DNA of 64,000 nucleotides from Paraspadella gotoi. Taxonomy: Eukaryota > Chaetognatha. Below the pieces are notes generated by a model. That model worked only from the letters and a program-made list of their open reading frames with translations, ran no database searches and had not been told where the DNA came from. Numbering within the stretch: position 1 is the stretch's first letter; each line of letters starts with the position of its first letter. Below, one piece after another: positions 11,343-23,342 of this stretch. The stretch spans positions 1,869,252 to 1,933,251 of the forward strand of contig JBJCIZ010000744.1 of assembly GCA_051294375.1 (NCBI GenBank), written 5' to 3'. Position numbers and translations under genes: made by a program.

Positions 11343-11620
11343 GCTCTTTAGGGTAAGCTATTAAAAGCAAGAAGATTGCTAAAAATTTTTTTTTCATTTT
11401 TTTGTTGTTAACCTAAAAAGATTACGACGCATTAGTCGTCGTCGTCGTCGTCGTCGTTGCCAACGATGGTAAAATGCACTTTCGTCTTTCGGGTTGCCAT
11501 AGCAACGTCTCACGACGCCTCGAAAATGCGGTAGGCAACGCCTCGGGTTCGCCCTTTGCTCGAGCTGAAAGGCGAAGGGGAATATTATAGAAAAATAGTT
11601 TTGAGACACGATTAGGGGAA
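10797..11620. repeat. Block A, copy 2
   Basis: Starts with an interrupted CT tract (10797-10873) and matches 61-718 up to about 11565, including the AT-rich middle, a GA tract (11258-11340, longer than in copy 1), the (GTC)n cluster (11436-11458) and an intact RFX-like site at 11493-11506. Sequence after 11549 is shared with 23677 onward and belongs to block C. Confidence 0.8.
11493..11506. promoter_or_regulatory. X-box (RFX-type) motif
   Basis: GTTGCCATAGCAAC matches the RFX X-box consensus GTTGCC-AT-RGYAAC. The other copy at 659-671 lacks one C. With the site at 1064-1077 this makes two intact X-box-like words in the first 12 kb. Confidence 0.4.
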
Positions 11621-11635
11621 ATTATGCCACATGGT

Positions 11636-11696
11636 TATTGATTATTAATGATTGATTAATAATAATTGATTAATGATTAATGATTAAGTTATGCTA
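11636..11696. repeat. GATTAAT-type short tandem repeat
   Basis: Degenerate 7-12 base units of ATTGATTAATAATGATTAATG. A shorter version lies at about 23755-23812 in C3. Confidence 0.65.
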
Positions 11697-11989
11697 TTTT
11701 CAATGACCACGTTTAGCTACTGAACCAATTTTTTTATCACGACTTCAAAGAATCATCTGATCCAAATGAAAATGCAATAAAGCAATACTATATTCTTTTT
11801 CTAGTTATTATTATTTTTTTTGGGCCTTTTATCCAAAAATATAATCATAAAAAATAGTTGAATACGAAGTCAAATTTTTTTCCAAAATAAATATAAATTT
11901 TATTTTATTTCGTTTTCTTTCACGGGGGAAAGAGAAGGGAAGATTTCCTTTTTTCTTTTCTTTTTCTTTTCTTTTCTTTTCTTTTTTTA

Positions 11990-12044
11990 TATTGTCGCTC
12001 TCTTTTTTGATGTCTTTCTTTCTTTCTTTCTTTCTTTTTTTATT

Positions 12045-12108
<64 letters not shown>

Positions 12109-12112
12109 TCAT
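11990..12112. repeat. (TTTC)n microsatellite
   Basis: A perfect run of CTTT units of about 60 bases at 12050-12110 with a shorter interrupted run before it. The matching tract in C3 (about 24118-24203) is shorter. Confidence 0.9.
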
Positions 12113-12364
12113 CATATTTTTTCAATCCCTTGTTTCACTTTCGCTCCTTCTCGTATTTCACTTCTTTATTTTTATCTTCGACTTTTGTTTGTTTTTATTT
12201 GAACTTCGTCAAATTTAAAAAAAAAAAATTTTTTGTTGAAATTTCCCTCCTTTTTTTTACAGTCGGGAATTTTACATAAAAATCAAAAAGAAAAATGTTA
12301 AAATTTTAAAAATAAAAAGTTGACTTTCTTGTACAAACGAAGAGACTATTTTATCAATAGCCAC

Positions 12365-12367
12365 AAT

Positions 12368-12401
<34 letters not shown>

Positions 12402-12420
12402 AAACAACAACAACATTATC
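12365..12420. repeat. (CAA)n microsatellite
   Basis: CAA units with CATCAA and AAA interruptions. The C3 copy at 24456-24490 is degenerate. Confidence 0.85.
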
Positions 12421-12869
12421 CCTTTCCCCCTGATTTCACATCTTTGGCCTCCTTCGAAACGCGTCGAACATTTTCCGACTTTTATACGAATTTATTTTAT
12501 ACTTTATTCTGGTTCCCTTCTCTGGCCCGTTTTGGATCTCTATTCCGAAAGCGGCCCAGTTCTTGTTTTTATTACCTAAACTCAGTTTTAATATTTTTAA
12601 CCATTATCTGTATCTCAACTTATCTTTAGCTTAATCCATAGACTAATCCATAACCTTAATCTAAAAATTAACCTAATTTTGAATTTAAAATGAAATGGGA
12701 CGTTCTGAGAAAATAAGGCCTCCCTCCCTTTTTACCTTATTCTACTTTCTCCTTTTTTTTCCTCCTCCTCCTCTTCTTCCTCTTCTTCCTCCGCTGTTGA
12801 CTTGTTCGTTCTCTCCATTGCTATTTCTCTTTTATACACCGGGCGTCCGTTACAGCTCAGGGTGCCACA

Positions 12870-12990
<121 letters not shown>

Positions 12991-13495
12991 CCGCGGGGCG
13001 CAACTTTTCCTCTTTCAGTTTGAAAAAAAAAGTATTTCTTGTTTGTTTCACAAGCAACGCTCCTGGCGGAGAAAAAAAAAGTGAGCGTTGCCGAGTGGTT
13101 TTCCGTGTTTCTGTCTTTTCAAGACAAGTTACGTGAAAAAAAGCATTAAATATAGAAACCAAACACAAAATGTAACAATTCAACTAACACTAAACCATTA
13201 TATTATCATACTTACAAATAAGACAAGTTGTTTAATAACCAATTAAACCCGTTCAACACCTCTTCTCATACTAGTAACATATTACGTCCTCACACTCCTC
13301 CCTCACACTTGTCGCCCACACTACCCCATCCCACATCGACCCCGATTTTTTCCATTCACAGTTTCACACGGACTCCAATCATTCGGCTCACGATTTCGCT
13401 CCATTGACTTTCACCGACTCATTTTCACGATTCTTTCATACGATTCAGTTCTCGTCCCTTTCACAATTCACACCTTTCGTCCTTTTCCTTTCAAA

Positions 13496-13805
13496 GTATC
13501 TCTCTTTTCTTTCATGCCTTCCTCTCTTTTCTTTCACGCCTTCCTCTCTTTTCTCTCGCACGTTCCTTCCTTTTCTTTTAACACTTTTCTTTCTTATGGT
13601 TTCCACTTTACTCTCTTTTCTTTCACACCTTCCTCTCTTTTCTTTCACGCCTTCCTCTCTTTTCCTTCACGCCTTCCTCTCTTTTCTTCCACGCCTTCCT
13701 CTCTTTTCTTTCGCACGTTCCTTCCTTTTATTTTAACACTTTTCTTTCTTATGCTTCCCACTTTACTCTCTTTTCTTTCACGCCTTCTCTCTCCCTCTGA
13801 ATTCA
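13496..13805. repeat. 22-bp pyrimidine minisatellite with a roughly 155-bp higher-order unit
   Basis: Units of the form CACGCCTTCCTCTCTTTTCT repeat head to tail. Every seventh unit or so is replaced by a GCACGTTCCTTCC segment followed by TTAACACTTTTCTTTC, at about 13558 and 13713, giving a larger repeat. Copies lie at about 20330-20640 and 25555-25855. The Phe/Leu/Ser frames across it are artefacts of the repeat. Confidence 0.8.
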
Positions 13806-13849
13806 AATGTCACTCCGTTTTTCTTCACTCCTTCCTCCCTTTTCTTTAA

Positions 13850-14310
13850 TGAATTATTCCTTTTCTTTCTCAAATTCCTCCTTTTCCTTTTCCCACTTCC
13901 TCCCTTTCCTTTTCCCAATTTCCTCCCTTTTCTTTTCCCACTTTCCTCCCTTTTTTTCTCACGTTTCTCCCTTTTCTTTTTCCCACTTTCCTTCCTTTTC
14001 TTTTCGCGCGATCCTCTCATTTCATTCTTACTTAAAAGCTTTTCAATTTTTTTTCTTCTTCTTTCTTCCCGCGTGATCCTCATTATTTCTCAGTTACTCC
14101 TTTTTTTCTCTCACCTTCTTTTTCTCCTTTTTTATTTCCTTTTTTCTTTTTCTTTTTCCTCCTTTCTCTTTTTCCTCCTTTTTCTTTTCTTTTTTATTCC
14201 TTTTTCCTTTCCTTTTTCCTCCTTTTCCTTGTCCTTTTCCCTCCTTTTCCTTTTCCTTTTTCCTCCTTTTCCTTTTCCCTCCTTTTCCTTTTCCTTTTTC
14301 CTCCTTGTAT
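13850..14310. repeat. Polypyrimidine (CCTTTTCC) tract
   Basis: Almost pure C/T sequence with units such as TTTTCCCTCCTTTTCC, ending before CCCATCAAACTGACAAAGGA. It recurs at about 20700-21155 and 25905-26330. On the opposite strand it reads as Lys/Glu/Gly runs. Confidence 0.85.
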
Positions 14311-14455
14311 CCCATCAAACTGACAAAGGAAAAGTCAGTAAAACTAATCTAGTGACAGAGAAAAGAAAAACCACTTAATTAACGACGGATTCGCTCCTCA
14401 TATTCTTTAGAGAATAAGGAATAATTATAAACTCGTGAAGGTTCTGCGGGATTGC

Positions 14456-14492
14456 GGTCGTCGTCGTCGTCGTCGTCTTCGTCGTCGTCGCT
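14456..14492. repeat. (GTC)n microsatellite
   Basis: GTC/CGT units that recur at about 21312-21352 and 26468-26505. Confidence 0.85.
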
Positions 14493-14544
14493 GCCCTTAT
14501 ACACGGACGGACCTCAAAACCAGATCTTTGGCTTTTTTAATTCC

Positions 14545-15420
14545 CTTTACTTTTCTCTAATTCTTTTCTTTCTTTATTTTTCTTCTCTCCTTCTTTCCTT
14601 TCCTCATTATCTCCTTCTCTCTCNNNNNNNNNNNNNNNNNNNNNNNNNTCTCATTCATCTTCCTCTTTCATATCCTTTTCCTCTTCCCTCATTATCTCCT
14701 TCTCTCTCTTCTTTTCTTTCCTATTATCTCCTTCTCTCTCCTTCTTCTTTCTATATTATCTCCGTTCTTCTCACTTTCTTCTCCTATTATCTCCTTCTTT
14801 CTTTCCTCATTATCTTTCTTCTCTCTCCTTCATTCCTCATTATCTCCTTTCTTTCTCCTTCTTTTCCTTTCCTCATTATTCTCTTCTCTCTCCTTTCTTT
14901 CCTTTCCTGCTTTCTCCTTCTCTCTTCTTCTCCTTTATTATCTCCTTCTCTCTCTTTTTCCTTTCTATTATTCTTCTCTCTCTTCTTTCCTTATTATCTC
15001 CTCTCTCTCTCCTTCCTTTTCCTTCCTTATCTCCTTTCTCTCTCCCTTCTTTCTCATTATCTCTTTCTCTCCTCTTCTTTCTTTCTATTATCTCTTCTCC
15101 TACTTCTTCTCTTTTATTATCTCCTTTCTTCCTTTCCTCCATTATCTCCTTCTCTCTCTTCTTTCCTCATTATCTCCTTCTCTCTCCTTCTTTCCTTTCC
15201 TATTATCTCCTTCTCTCTTCCTTCATTCCTATTATCCCTTCTTTTCCTCTTTCCTTCTCATTATCTCCTTCTCTTCCTTCTTTCCATCATTATCTCTTCT
15301 TTCCTTTCCTCATTTATCTCTTCTCTCTCTTCTCCTCTATTTCCTTTTCCTCATTATCCTTCTCTCTCTTCTTTCCTCAGTTATCTCCTCTCTCTCCTTC
15401 TCTCTTTCCTTTTCCTCTAC
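14545..15420. repeat. Pyrimidine minisatellite (CATTATCTCCTTCTCTCTCC family)
   Basis: Dozens of head-to-tail units built on CATTATCTCCTTCTCTCTCC plus a TTCTTTCCTTTCCT extension that alternates with shorter units, so the period is mixed (about 20 and 32-34 bases). It is interrupted by a 25-N gap at 14624-14648. It recurs at 21470-22140 and 26590-27360. The 364-residue frame across it is pure Leu/Ser/Phe and is not a gene. Confidence 0.9.
14624..14648. other. Assembly gap of 25 N
   Basis: A 25-N placeholder inside the pyrimidine minisatellite of C1. Confidence 0.95.
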
Positions 15421-15547
15421 GATTCCAAACTTGTATCGGCGAGGGAGAAAATAGAGTGGCCAATTCATTTCGGCGAGAGAGGGCGCGGGATCCGGTCACG
15501 TACCCCGGACTTCTCGGTCTCATTCCGTCACGGCTCTGCGATTTGAA

Positions 15548-15915
15548 TTGTGGTCGTCGTCGTCGTCGTCGTCGTCCGTTCGTCTCGTGTGTCGTCGTCG
15601 TCTTCGGTTGTCATTCGTCGTTTCTTCGTAGATGTCATCATCATCTCGGCAAACGCTTCGTCATCATCTGTTGATCAATGTCATCATCACATCATCATCA
15701 TCATTGTTCTTGTCTGTCATTTCATTATGATCTTTGTCTTCATTTCATCATCCTTGAAAATGACATCATTGTCATCTGTTGGTCGTTGTTCTCAGTTATC
15801 GTTCGTTATTTGTCATCGGTCGTCGTTGTCTTAGATCGTCGATGTCTTCGGTGTCATAAGTTCATGATCGTGCATCATTGTTCGGTTAGGTCGTGTCATC
15901 GTCGTCGTCGGCCTC
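15548..15915. repeat. (GTC)n/(ATC)n trinucleotide-derived region
   Basis: Starts with (GTC)n and decays into mixed TCGTC and TCATCATC words over about 370 bases. Copies lie at 22270-22675 and 27492-27840. It has the look of an old trinucleotide expansion that has accumulated changes. Confidence 0.8.
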
Positions 15916-16092
15916 GCTTGTCACAGTGAAAAATAACCTTCACGTCCGTATTCCGAGTGAGGAGTGAGAAGTGAGAAGGGAAAAAAGCCGAGGTGTATAT
16001 AATCATTACTTCCATTCGAGAGAAAGGAGCGTGGGAGGCTGGAGGGAGGGTGGGGGAAATCTCGGGAGAAATAGAGGGGAAAATTGAAACAG

Positions 16093-16095
<3 letters not shown>

Positions 16096-16146
<51 letters not shown>

Positions 16147-16162
16147 AAGAGAGAGAGAGAAA
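16096..16162. repeat. (GA)n microsatellite
   Basis: GA run with a GGA break and AAA insertions. It is followed about 340 bases later by a (CT)n run at 16500-16555 in the opposite sense; the same GA...CT arrangement is kept in C2 (22858/23290) and C3 (28018/28402). Confidence 0.9.
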
Positions 16163-16494
16163 AAAAATATCACAAAATTTTGTCTTGATAGGACTTTTTA
16201 AAAAGTTTGTATTATTGTTTCATGTTATACGTTACCTAGGCAATTAACAATGTGAAATTATTTAAAAACAAAATAACTTAATTATCTTAAGACTTTCTTG
16301 ATTAGTTTTTTTTTTTCAGTTTTTAAAAAACTTTCAACTTTTTAAAAGTTAAAAAAGCAAAGAAAGTTTTTTTCACTTAATCCCTAAAGATTTTAATCTG
16401 GTTCTTTTTTTTCTTTTTTTCCCCCATATTTTTTTTCTTCAATTCCACAATTTTTAGTCATCGGACTTTCCATTACCTCCGCCATTTCTCTTCT

Positions 16495-16499
<5 letters not shown>

Positions 16500-16539
<40 letters not shown>

Positions 16540-16555
16540 TCTCTCTCTCTCTCTC
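16500..16555. repeat. (CT)n microsatellite
   Basis: Interrupted CT run, the reverse-sense partner of the GA tract at 16096-16162. Confidence 0.9.
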
Positions 16556-16659
16556 ATTGATGTTACTATTTTCACGACGTTTCATTGTCTCTCTCTCTTC
16601 TCCCATCGCCGATTAATTACATCGCTTTTTCTTTCTCTCTATCACGCCACTCTCCCCTC

Positions 16660-17340
16660 CCACATAGGTGAAAGTGAAAGTTTGGAATCAAAATTTAGCA
16701 GTTATATCTTGAAAACTATATATTGTGAATACTAATCTGTAATTATTTTTCTTTTTTTTATAATATTAGTGTAGCCCAGTCAGCTTATTTTGTATACTTA
16801 ATATATATTTATATATATATATATTATATTAGTAATATATATATATATAATATAATATAATACTTTTAACTTATATATGTCAAAATTTCAAAAATGGTTT
16901 TTTTTAATTCTGAGAACTGATTCAGATTCTCGTTAAGAGTTAATATAAGAAAGTATAAATCTTTTTCAAATTATTCTTAGTAGGTTAAAATTACAAAAAC
17001 TATATTTTAAGCTGGAAATTTAACAATCGGCGTCTTTTAATATAGTTTTTTGACATTTTACTTAAACTTAATGAAAGATTTTTTTTTTAAAAGGAATTGT
17101 ACTTTCTTATAATAATTTTTTGCAAGGGATCTCAAATTCGATTCTTAAAATTTTTTAAAATTGTATATTTGAAAATTTTATGCTATTAGTATACTTATTA
17201 CTATATATAATATAGCTCACTGGTGCCACTAATGTATAAATTTTAAAAATAAATTTACAAAATATTTTTATTGGTTTTTATGTTTATGTTTTATATTGCT
17301 AAATTTTATTTTTTCTTATTTTATTTTTCACATCCTTCTA
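16660..17340. other. AT-rich spacer with (AT)n patch
   Basis: No gene. It holds a TATATAATAT-rich patch at about 16797-16865. It is shared with C3 (28567-29260) but absent from C2, which passes from the CT tract almost directly to the CTCACTGACCGAAA segment (near 23488), so C2 lacks about 700 bases here. Confidence 0.7.
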
Positions 17341-17520
17341 CTCGCACTCACTGACCGAAACCCTTTTTCCACCTGTGAACACCCGGATACCCGCAGGCAG
17401 ACACCAGGGACCACCTCACCCAACCTTCACACAGGAATGCCCAGCGCCATTAACATTAAAGTGCTGTCTACTTCAGTCCATCCCGACCGGGACATCTTGG
17501 TTTCATCCTCGGAAATTCTC
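17340..17520. other. Conserved GC-richer core of block C
   Basis: The segment from CTCACTGACCGAAACCC to CATTAACATTAAAGTGCT is found in all three C copies (also 23485-23650 and 29265-29420). It is the least repetitive part of C. It has open frames of about 100 codons in two of the copies, but the frame is not kept between copies, so coding is doubtful. Confidence 0.5.
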
Positions 17521-18376
17521 TTCTCTCTCTGCTCTCTTCCTTCTCGTTCTCTCTCTCATCTCGTCCTCTCTTCTCTCGTCCTACTCCGTATCGATAGAGA
17601 GCGGTGAAGGGATTGAGTATGCTAGTCATAGTATGTACTGTTAACACAGGAAACGGTGGAGGGAGGAGTCGGCTCCAACTTGGATCACGTTGTTAGAAGG
17701 AATGCAGAGGAGGAGAGAGATGGCAACAGAGAGAGAGAAAAATAAATTAATCTCCGGAGAGAAGGCAGGTGTGATTTCGGGTTCAAAGAGGAGAAACGAC
17801 TGGTTGTAGTATTTTACACAAATGTTTCATGAGAACAATGTGTGGCAGAATGTGAATGTAAAATGAAGAAATGCAGAATGTGAATGTAAGTGTTGCCCAT
17901 TGAATAATTTGTAGTGTTGTAGATCTGTCAATTTATCCAATTAGAATTGGTTTTATTTTAGGAATTTTTTAAATTCTAGAATGACAGAATGTTGTTAATT
18001 TGAAATAGATTTAATACTGGCAACTGAATGGTAACAGTTCACTTTTCCCAAATTCAACTTGTGATGCGAATGGAAATCGTAAATCTCTATCTACTTTATG
18101 CAATTCACTGTGACAAGAGGAGAAGAGAAAAAAAAGAAGATGGTTGGACGTTGGAATACGAAGGTGGAGTGTGGAGATGGAGATTTGGAGGAAGCCTACT
18201 CGGATTTCAGGATATAACTCTCTCTCTTCTTCTCTCCTCGTCTCTCTCTCTCCTCTCTCTGCTCTCATCCGGTCTTCTCGTCAGGTTCGTCTTCGTCTCT
18301 GCTTCTCTTGGCTGAGACCGGCGGAGAGAGTATAGTTGTAAGGAAATGAGCATTAAACGAAAGAACCTGGGCCGAA

Positions 18377-18392
18377 TCAAACTTTTGGCGCG
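18377..18392. promoter_or_regulatory. E2F-like site
   Basis: The word ACTTTTGGCGCGAGAT holds TTTGGCGC, an E2F consensus (TTTSSCGC). It is unchanged in C3 at about 30196-30211. The surrounding GC-richer patch is followed by a (GGA)n tract. This is a motif match only. Confidence 0.25.
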
Positions 18393-19126
18393 AGATTCGG
18401 AGAAAAAAAAATTAAAAAAAAAAAAAAAGAGAGAAAAAAGGAAGAAAAAGAGAAAAACGAATAAGGAGCATAAGGAGGGCTGGAGGAGGGAGGAGGAGCG
18501 AGGAGGACGGAGGAGGAGTAGAGGAGCGAGGTGTTGTGAGTTAAGGTTGTGTAGCGTGAGTACTGTGAGTCTATTTCGACACCGCGTAATGGTTGTGGAA
18601 GTAGAGTTTTTTAAATACAGGTATTTCGCAATTATGATTTTTGTTTGTTCGCCTCGCTGAGTATTTTTTTTCTCTCTATGGGAGAAGCGGTTTTTTTTTT
18701 ATGGTGTTCTGATATTTCGTTAACATTCAGAACCGCGCGTACTGAAATTTTAGGATGTTTGCGTGGTAATTAGAGCGCAATTGTGGATCAAATGAAGCAC
18801 TCCTCTATCTAATCTCTCTCTACCTGCTCTCCTCTCTCGCTCTCTCTCTCTCATCCTCTCTCTCTCTCTCTTCTTCATCTCCCTTTCTCTCAGATTTATT
18901 ATCTGCTCTCTCAAAGTTTTTAATAATTAAAGAATAGTTATGATGTAAAAAAAAATAACCATAGATGATTTTATTTTAAAAATTCCTAGAACGCGAATGA
19001 CCCGAGTCGTTGAGATTCTCACTCTTTCCATCAAGTTCATATGTTTTTATTTATGATCGGCTGACGTGTCAGCAGATTTTCTACCCATGCGATCTTTCGA
19101 TGGTCGAATTCGCTCAACTACTTCGA

Positions 19127-19306
19127 CGTCTATTCGTTTTCAACTTCTTAAATTATCACTCTCTCTCTCTCTCTCTCTTCTCTTCTCCTCTCTCTATCTT
19201 CTCTCTCTCCTCTCTCTTCTCTCTCTCTCTCTTCTTCTCTCTTCCATGATTATCTATTCGATAAAATGATGTTTTTATCGCTTCAAATTGGCGGAATCTC
19301 TCTTCT
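19127..19306. repeat. 180-bp stretch identical to 30914-31093
   Basis: From CGTCTATTCGTTTTCAAC to GCGGAATCTCTCTTCT the two stretches agree base for base, including an irregular CT tract. Other parts of C1 and C3 differ every few tens of bases. Confidence 0.9.
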
Positions 19307-19639
19307 CTCCTTCTTTCCTTTCCTATTATCTCCTTCTCTCTCCTTCATTCCTCATTATCTCCTTCTTTCTCCTTCTTTCCTTTCCTCATTATCTCCTTCT
19401 CTCTCCTAAGGCCGTTTGGACGGGCTTTGAAGTCTCTCAGTGACTGGTTCTCTCTGTGAAACTATGAAGGTAAAGAGCATAGAAAGTAGCACACAGATAG
19501 ACTTTTCAGTAGACAAATGTAGAAACGTCATTGATGGTAGGTAACACAGTATGAGGCAACGGGCATTTCTCAACAGAGAGAGTAAGGGAGATAATGAGGG
19601 AAGAAGGAGAGAGAAGTGAGATAATAGAAAGGAAAGAAG
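19307..19639. other. Junction with minisatellite in both orientations around a unique 170-bp core
   Basis: 19307-19408 is the CATTATCTCCTTCTCTCTCC minisatellite in the pyrimidine sense. 19572-19639 is the same minisatellite in the purine sense. Between them lies a unique core (about 19409-19571) starting GGCCGTTTGGACGGGC. The right side ends at a 204-N gap. No coding is evident. Confidence 0.7.
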
Positions 19640-19843
19640 NNNNNNNNNNNNNNNNNNNNNNNNNNNNNNNNNNNNNNNNNNNNNNNNNNNNNNNNNNNNN
19701 NNNNNNNNNNNNNNNNNNNNNNNNNNNNNNNNNNNNNNNNNNNNNNNNNNNNNNNNNNNNNNNNNNNNNNNNNNNNNNNNNNNNNNNNNNNNNNNNNNNN
19801 NNNNNNNNNNNNNNNNNNNNNNNNNNNNNNNNNNNNNNNNNNN
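19640..19843. other. Assembly gap of 204 N
   Basis: A run of 204 N that separates the inverted minisatellite from a short fragment of the ATC region. Confidence 0.95.
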
Positions 19844-19934
19844 CATCATCATGTTCATTGTCTGTCATTATCATTATGATCTTCGTCTTCATTGTCATCA
19901 TCCATTGGAAAATGGACATCATTGTCATCTGTCG
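19844..19934. repeat. Orphan fragment of block C (ATC region)
   Basis: Matches about 22442-22535 (CATGTTTATTGTCTGTCATT context) and sits between two gaps. Confidence 0.75.
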
Positions 19935-19959
19935 NNNNNNNNNNNNNNNNNNNNNNNNN

Positions 19960-22900
19960 ATATAGAAACCCAAAACACAAAATGTAAAACAAATTTCAAC
20001 TAACACTAAACATTATATATCCATACTTACAAAAAGACAAGTTTGTTTTTAATAACCAATAAAACCCTGTTCAACACCTCTTTCTCGATAACTAGTAACA
20101 TATTACGTCCTCACAACTCCTCCCTCACACTTGTCGCCCACACTACCCCATCCCACATTTCCGACCCCGATTTTTTCCATTGCACAGTTTTTCACAACCG
20201 GACTCCAATTTCATTCGGCCACGATTTCGCTCCATTGACTTTCCACCGACTCATTTTCACGATTCTTTCATACGATCAGTCTTCTCGGTCCCTTTCACAA
20301 TACACCTTTCGTCCTTTTCCTTCAAAGTATCTCTCTTTTCTTTCACAGCCTTCCTTCTCTTTTCTTTCACCGCCATTCCTCTCCTTTTCTCTCGCACGTT
20401 CCTTCCTTGTGTTCTTAACACTTTTCTTTTCTAATGGTTTCCACTTTACTCTCCTTTTCTTTCACACCTTCCTCTCCTTTTCTTTCACCCTTCGCTCTTC
20501 TTTTACCTTCACGCCTTCCTCTTCTTTCTTCCACGCCTTCCTCTCTTTTCTTTTCGCCACGTTCCTTTCCTTTATATTAAACACCTTTTTTTCTTATTGC
20601 TTCCCACTTTACCTCTTTCTTCACGCCTTCTCCCTCTCTTCCCTTGAATTCAAATTATGGTCACTTCCGTTTTTTCTTCACTTCCTTCCTCCCTTTTCTT
20701 AATGAATTATTCCTTTTCTTTCTCAAAATCCTCCTTTTCCTTTTCCCACTTCCCTCCCTTTCCTTTTTCCCAATTTCCTCCCTTTCTCTTCCCACTTTCC
20801 TCCCTTTTTTTCTCACTTTCTCTCCCTTTTCTTTTTCCCACTTTCCTTCCTCTTTCTTTTCGCGCGATTCCTCTCATTTCATTTTACTTAAAGCTTTTCT
20901 AATTTTTTTTTCTTCTTCTTTCTTCCCGCGTGAATCCTCTATTATTTCTCAGTTACTCCTTTTTTTCTCTCACCTTCTTTTTCTCCTTTTTTATTTCCTT
21001 TTTCTTTTTCTTGTTCCTCCTTTCTCTTTTTCCTCCTTTTCTTTTCTTTTTTATCCTTTTCCTTTCCTTTTTCCTCCTTTTCCTTGTCCTTTTCCCTCCT
21101 TTCTTTCCTTTTGCCTCCTTTCCTTTTCCCTCCTTTTCCTTTCCTTTTTCCTCCTTGTATCCCATCAAACTGACAAAGGAAAAGGTCAGTAACCTAATCT
21201 AGTGACAGAGAAAAAAAAACAAACTTAATTAACGACGGATTCCGCCTCCTTCATATTCTTTAGAGAATAAAGAATAATTATAAACTCGCTTGAACGTTCT
21301 GCGGGAATTGCGCGTGCTGTCGTCGTCGTCGTCGTCTTCGTCGTTTCGTCGCTGCCCTTATACACGGGAACGCGACCTCAAACCCAGCATTCTTTGGCTT
21401 TTTTAATTCCCTACTTTCTCTAATTTCTTTTCTTTCTTTATTTTTCTTCTCTCCTTCTTTTTCCTTTCCTCATGTATCTCCTTCCTCTCCTTCTTTCCTC
21501 ATTATCTCCTTCTCTCTCCATTCTTCTTCCTATTATCTCCTTGCTTTCTCCTTCGTTCCTTTCCTATTATCTCCTTCTCACTTCTTCTCCTAATCTCCCT
21601 TACTCTTTCCTTTCCTCATATTCTTCTTCTCTCCCTTCATTCCTCATTATCTCCTCTTTCTCCTTCTTTCCTTTCCCATATCTCCTCTTTCTCCCTTCTT
21701 TCCTCATTCTAGGTATCTCCTTCTCTCTTCTTCTCCTTATTACTCCTTCTCTCTCCTTCTTTCCTTTCCTATTATCTCCTTCTACTCTCCTTCTTCCTTA
21801 TTATCTCCTTCTCCTCTCCTTCTTTCCTTTCCTATTAATTCTCCTTCTCTCTCCTACTTCCTCATTATCTCCTTCTCTCTCCTTCGTTTCCGTTCCTATT
21901 ATCTCTCTCTCTTCTTCTCTTATTATCTCCTTCTTTCCTTTCCCTATTATATCTCCTTCTCTCTCCTTCCTTTCCTCATTATCTCCTTCGTCTCTCCTTC
22001 TTTCCTTTCCTATTATTCTCCTTCTCTCTCCTTCATTCCTCATTATTCCTTCTTTTCTCCTTCTTCCTTGCCTCATTATCTCCTTCTACTCTCCTGGCTT
22101 TCCTCATGTTATCTCCTACTCTCTCCTTCTCTCCTTTCCTTCCTCCTACGATTCCAAACTGTATCGGCGAAGGGAGGAAAATAGAGTGGCCATTCCATTC
22201 TGCGCCGGGATGCCGCGGTCACGTACCCCGGACTTCTCCGGGTCTCATCCGTCACGGTCTTGCGATTTGAATTGTGGTCGTCGTCGTCGCTCGTCGTCGT
22301 CGTCGTCGTCGTCCTTCCATCCTCGTTGTCCGTCGTCTCGTCTTCGCGGTTGCTCAGTTCTTCGATTCTTCGAGATCGCTCATCATCATTCATCGGCAAA
22401 ACGCTTCGTCATCATCTGTTGATCAATGTATCATACAATCATCATCATCATGTTTATTGTCTGTCATTATCATTCATGATCTTCGATCTTCATGTCATCA
22501 TCCATTGGAAAAATGGACCATCATTTCATGTCTGTCGGGTCGTTGTTCTCAGTCATCGTCGTTATTTGTCGTGGTCGTCGTTGTCTTAGATCGTCAATGT
22601 CTTCGGTCGTCAAAGTTATGATCGTCATCATTGCGGTAAAGTGCGTCGTCATGCGTCGTCGTCGGCCTCGCTTGTCACGTGAAAAAATAAGCCTTCACGT
22701 CGTATTCCCCGAGTGAGGGAGGGGGGGGGGGAAAGTTTGGAGAAGGGAAAAAAGCCGAGGTTGCATATAATCATTACTTCATTCAGAGGGAAGGGAGTGT
22801 GGGAGGCAGGAGGTGGGGGGAAATCTCGGGAGAAAAAATAGAAGGGAAAATTGAAAACGGAGAGAGAGAGATAGAGACGATGCAGAGAGAGAGAGACGAG

Positions 22901-23285
22901 AGAGAGAGAGAGAAGAGAAGAGAGAGAGGAGAGAGAATAAAAAAATATCACACAAATTTTGTCTTTGATAGGATTTTTTAAAAAGTGTTGTATTATTTGT
23001 TTCATGTTATACATTACCTAGGCAAAATTAAACCAATGTGAAATATTTAAAAACAAAATAACACTTAATTATCTTAAGACTTTCTTGATTAGTTTTTTTT
23101 TTTTCAGTTTTTAAAAACTTCAACTTTTTTAAAAGTAAAAAAGCAAAAGAAAGTTTTTTCACTTAATCCCTAAAGATTTTAATCTGCCGTTCTTTTTTTC
23201 TTCTTTTTTTTTCCCCCCATTGTTTTTTCTTCAATTACCACAAATTTTAGTCATCCGGCACTTTCCATTACCCTCCGCCATTCTT

Positions 23286-23342
<57 letters not shown>

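Noticed and set aside
14452-15546. 364-residue frame and similar long frames at 21472-22422 and 26453-27490
   Set aside because: They consist of Leu/Ser/Phe/Tyr runs from the pyrimidine minisatellite, cross a gap, and are not kept in frame between copies.
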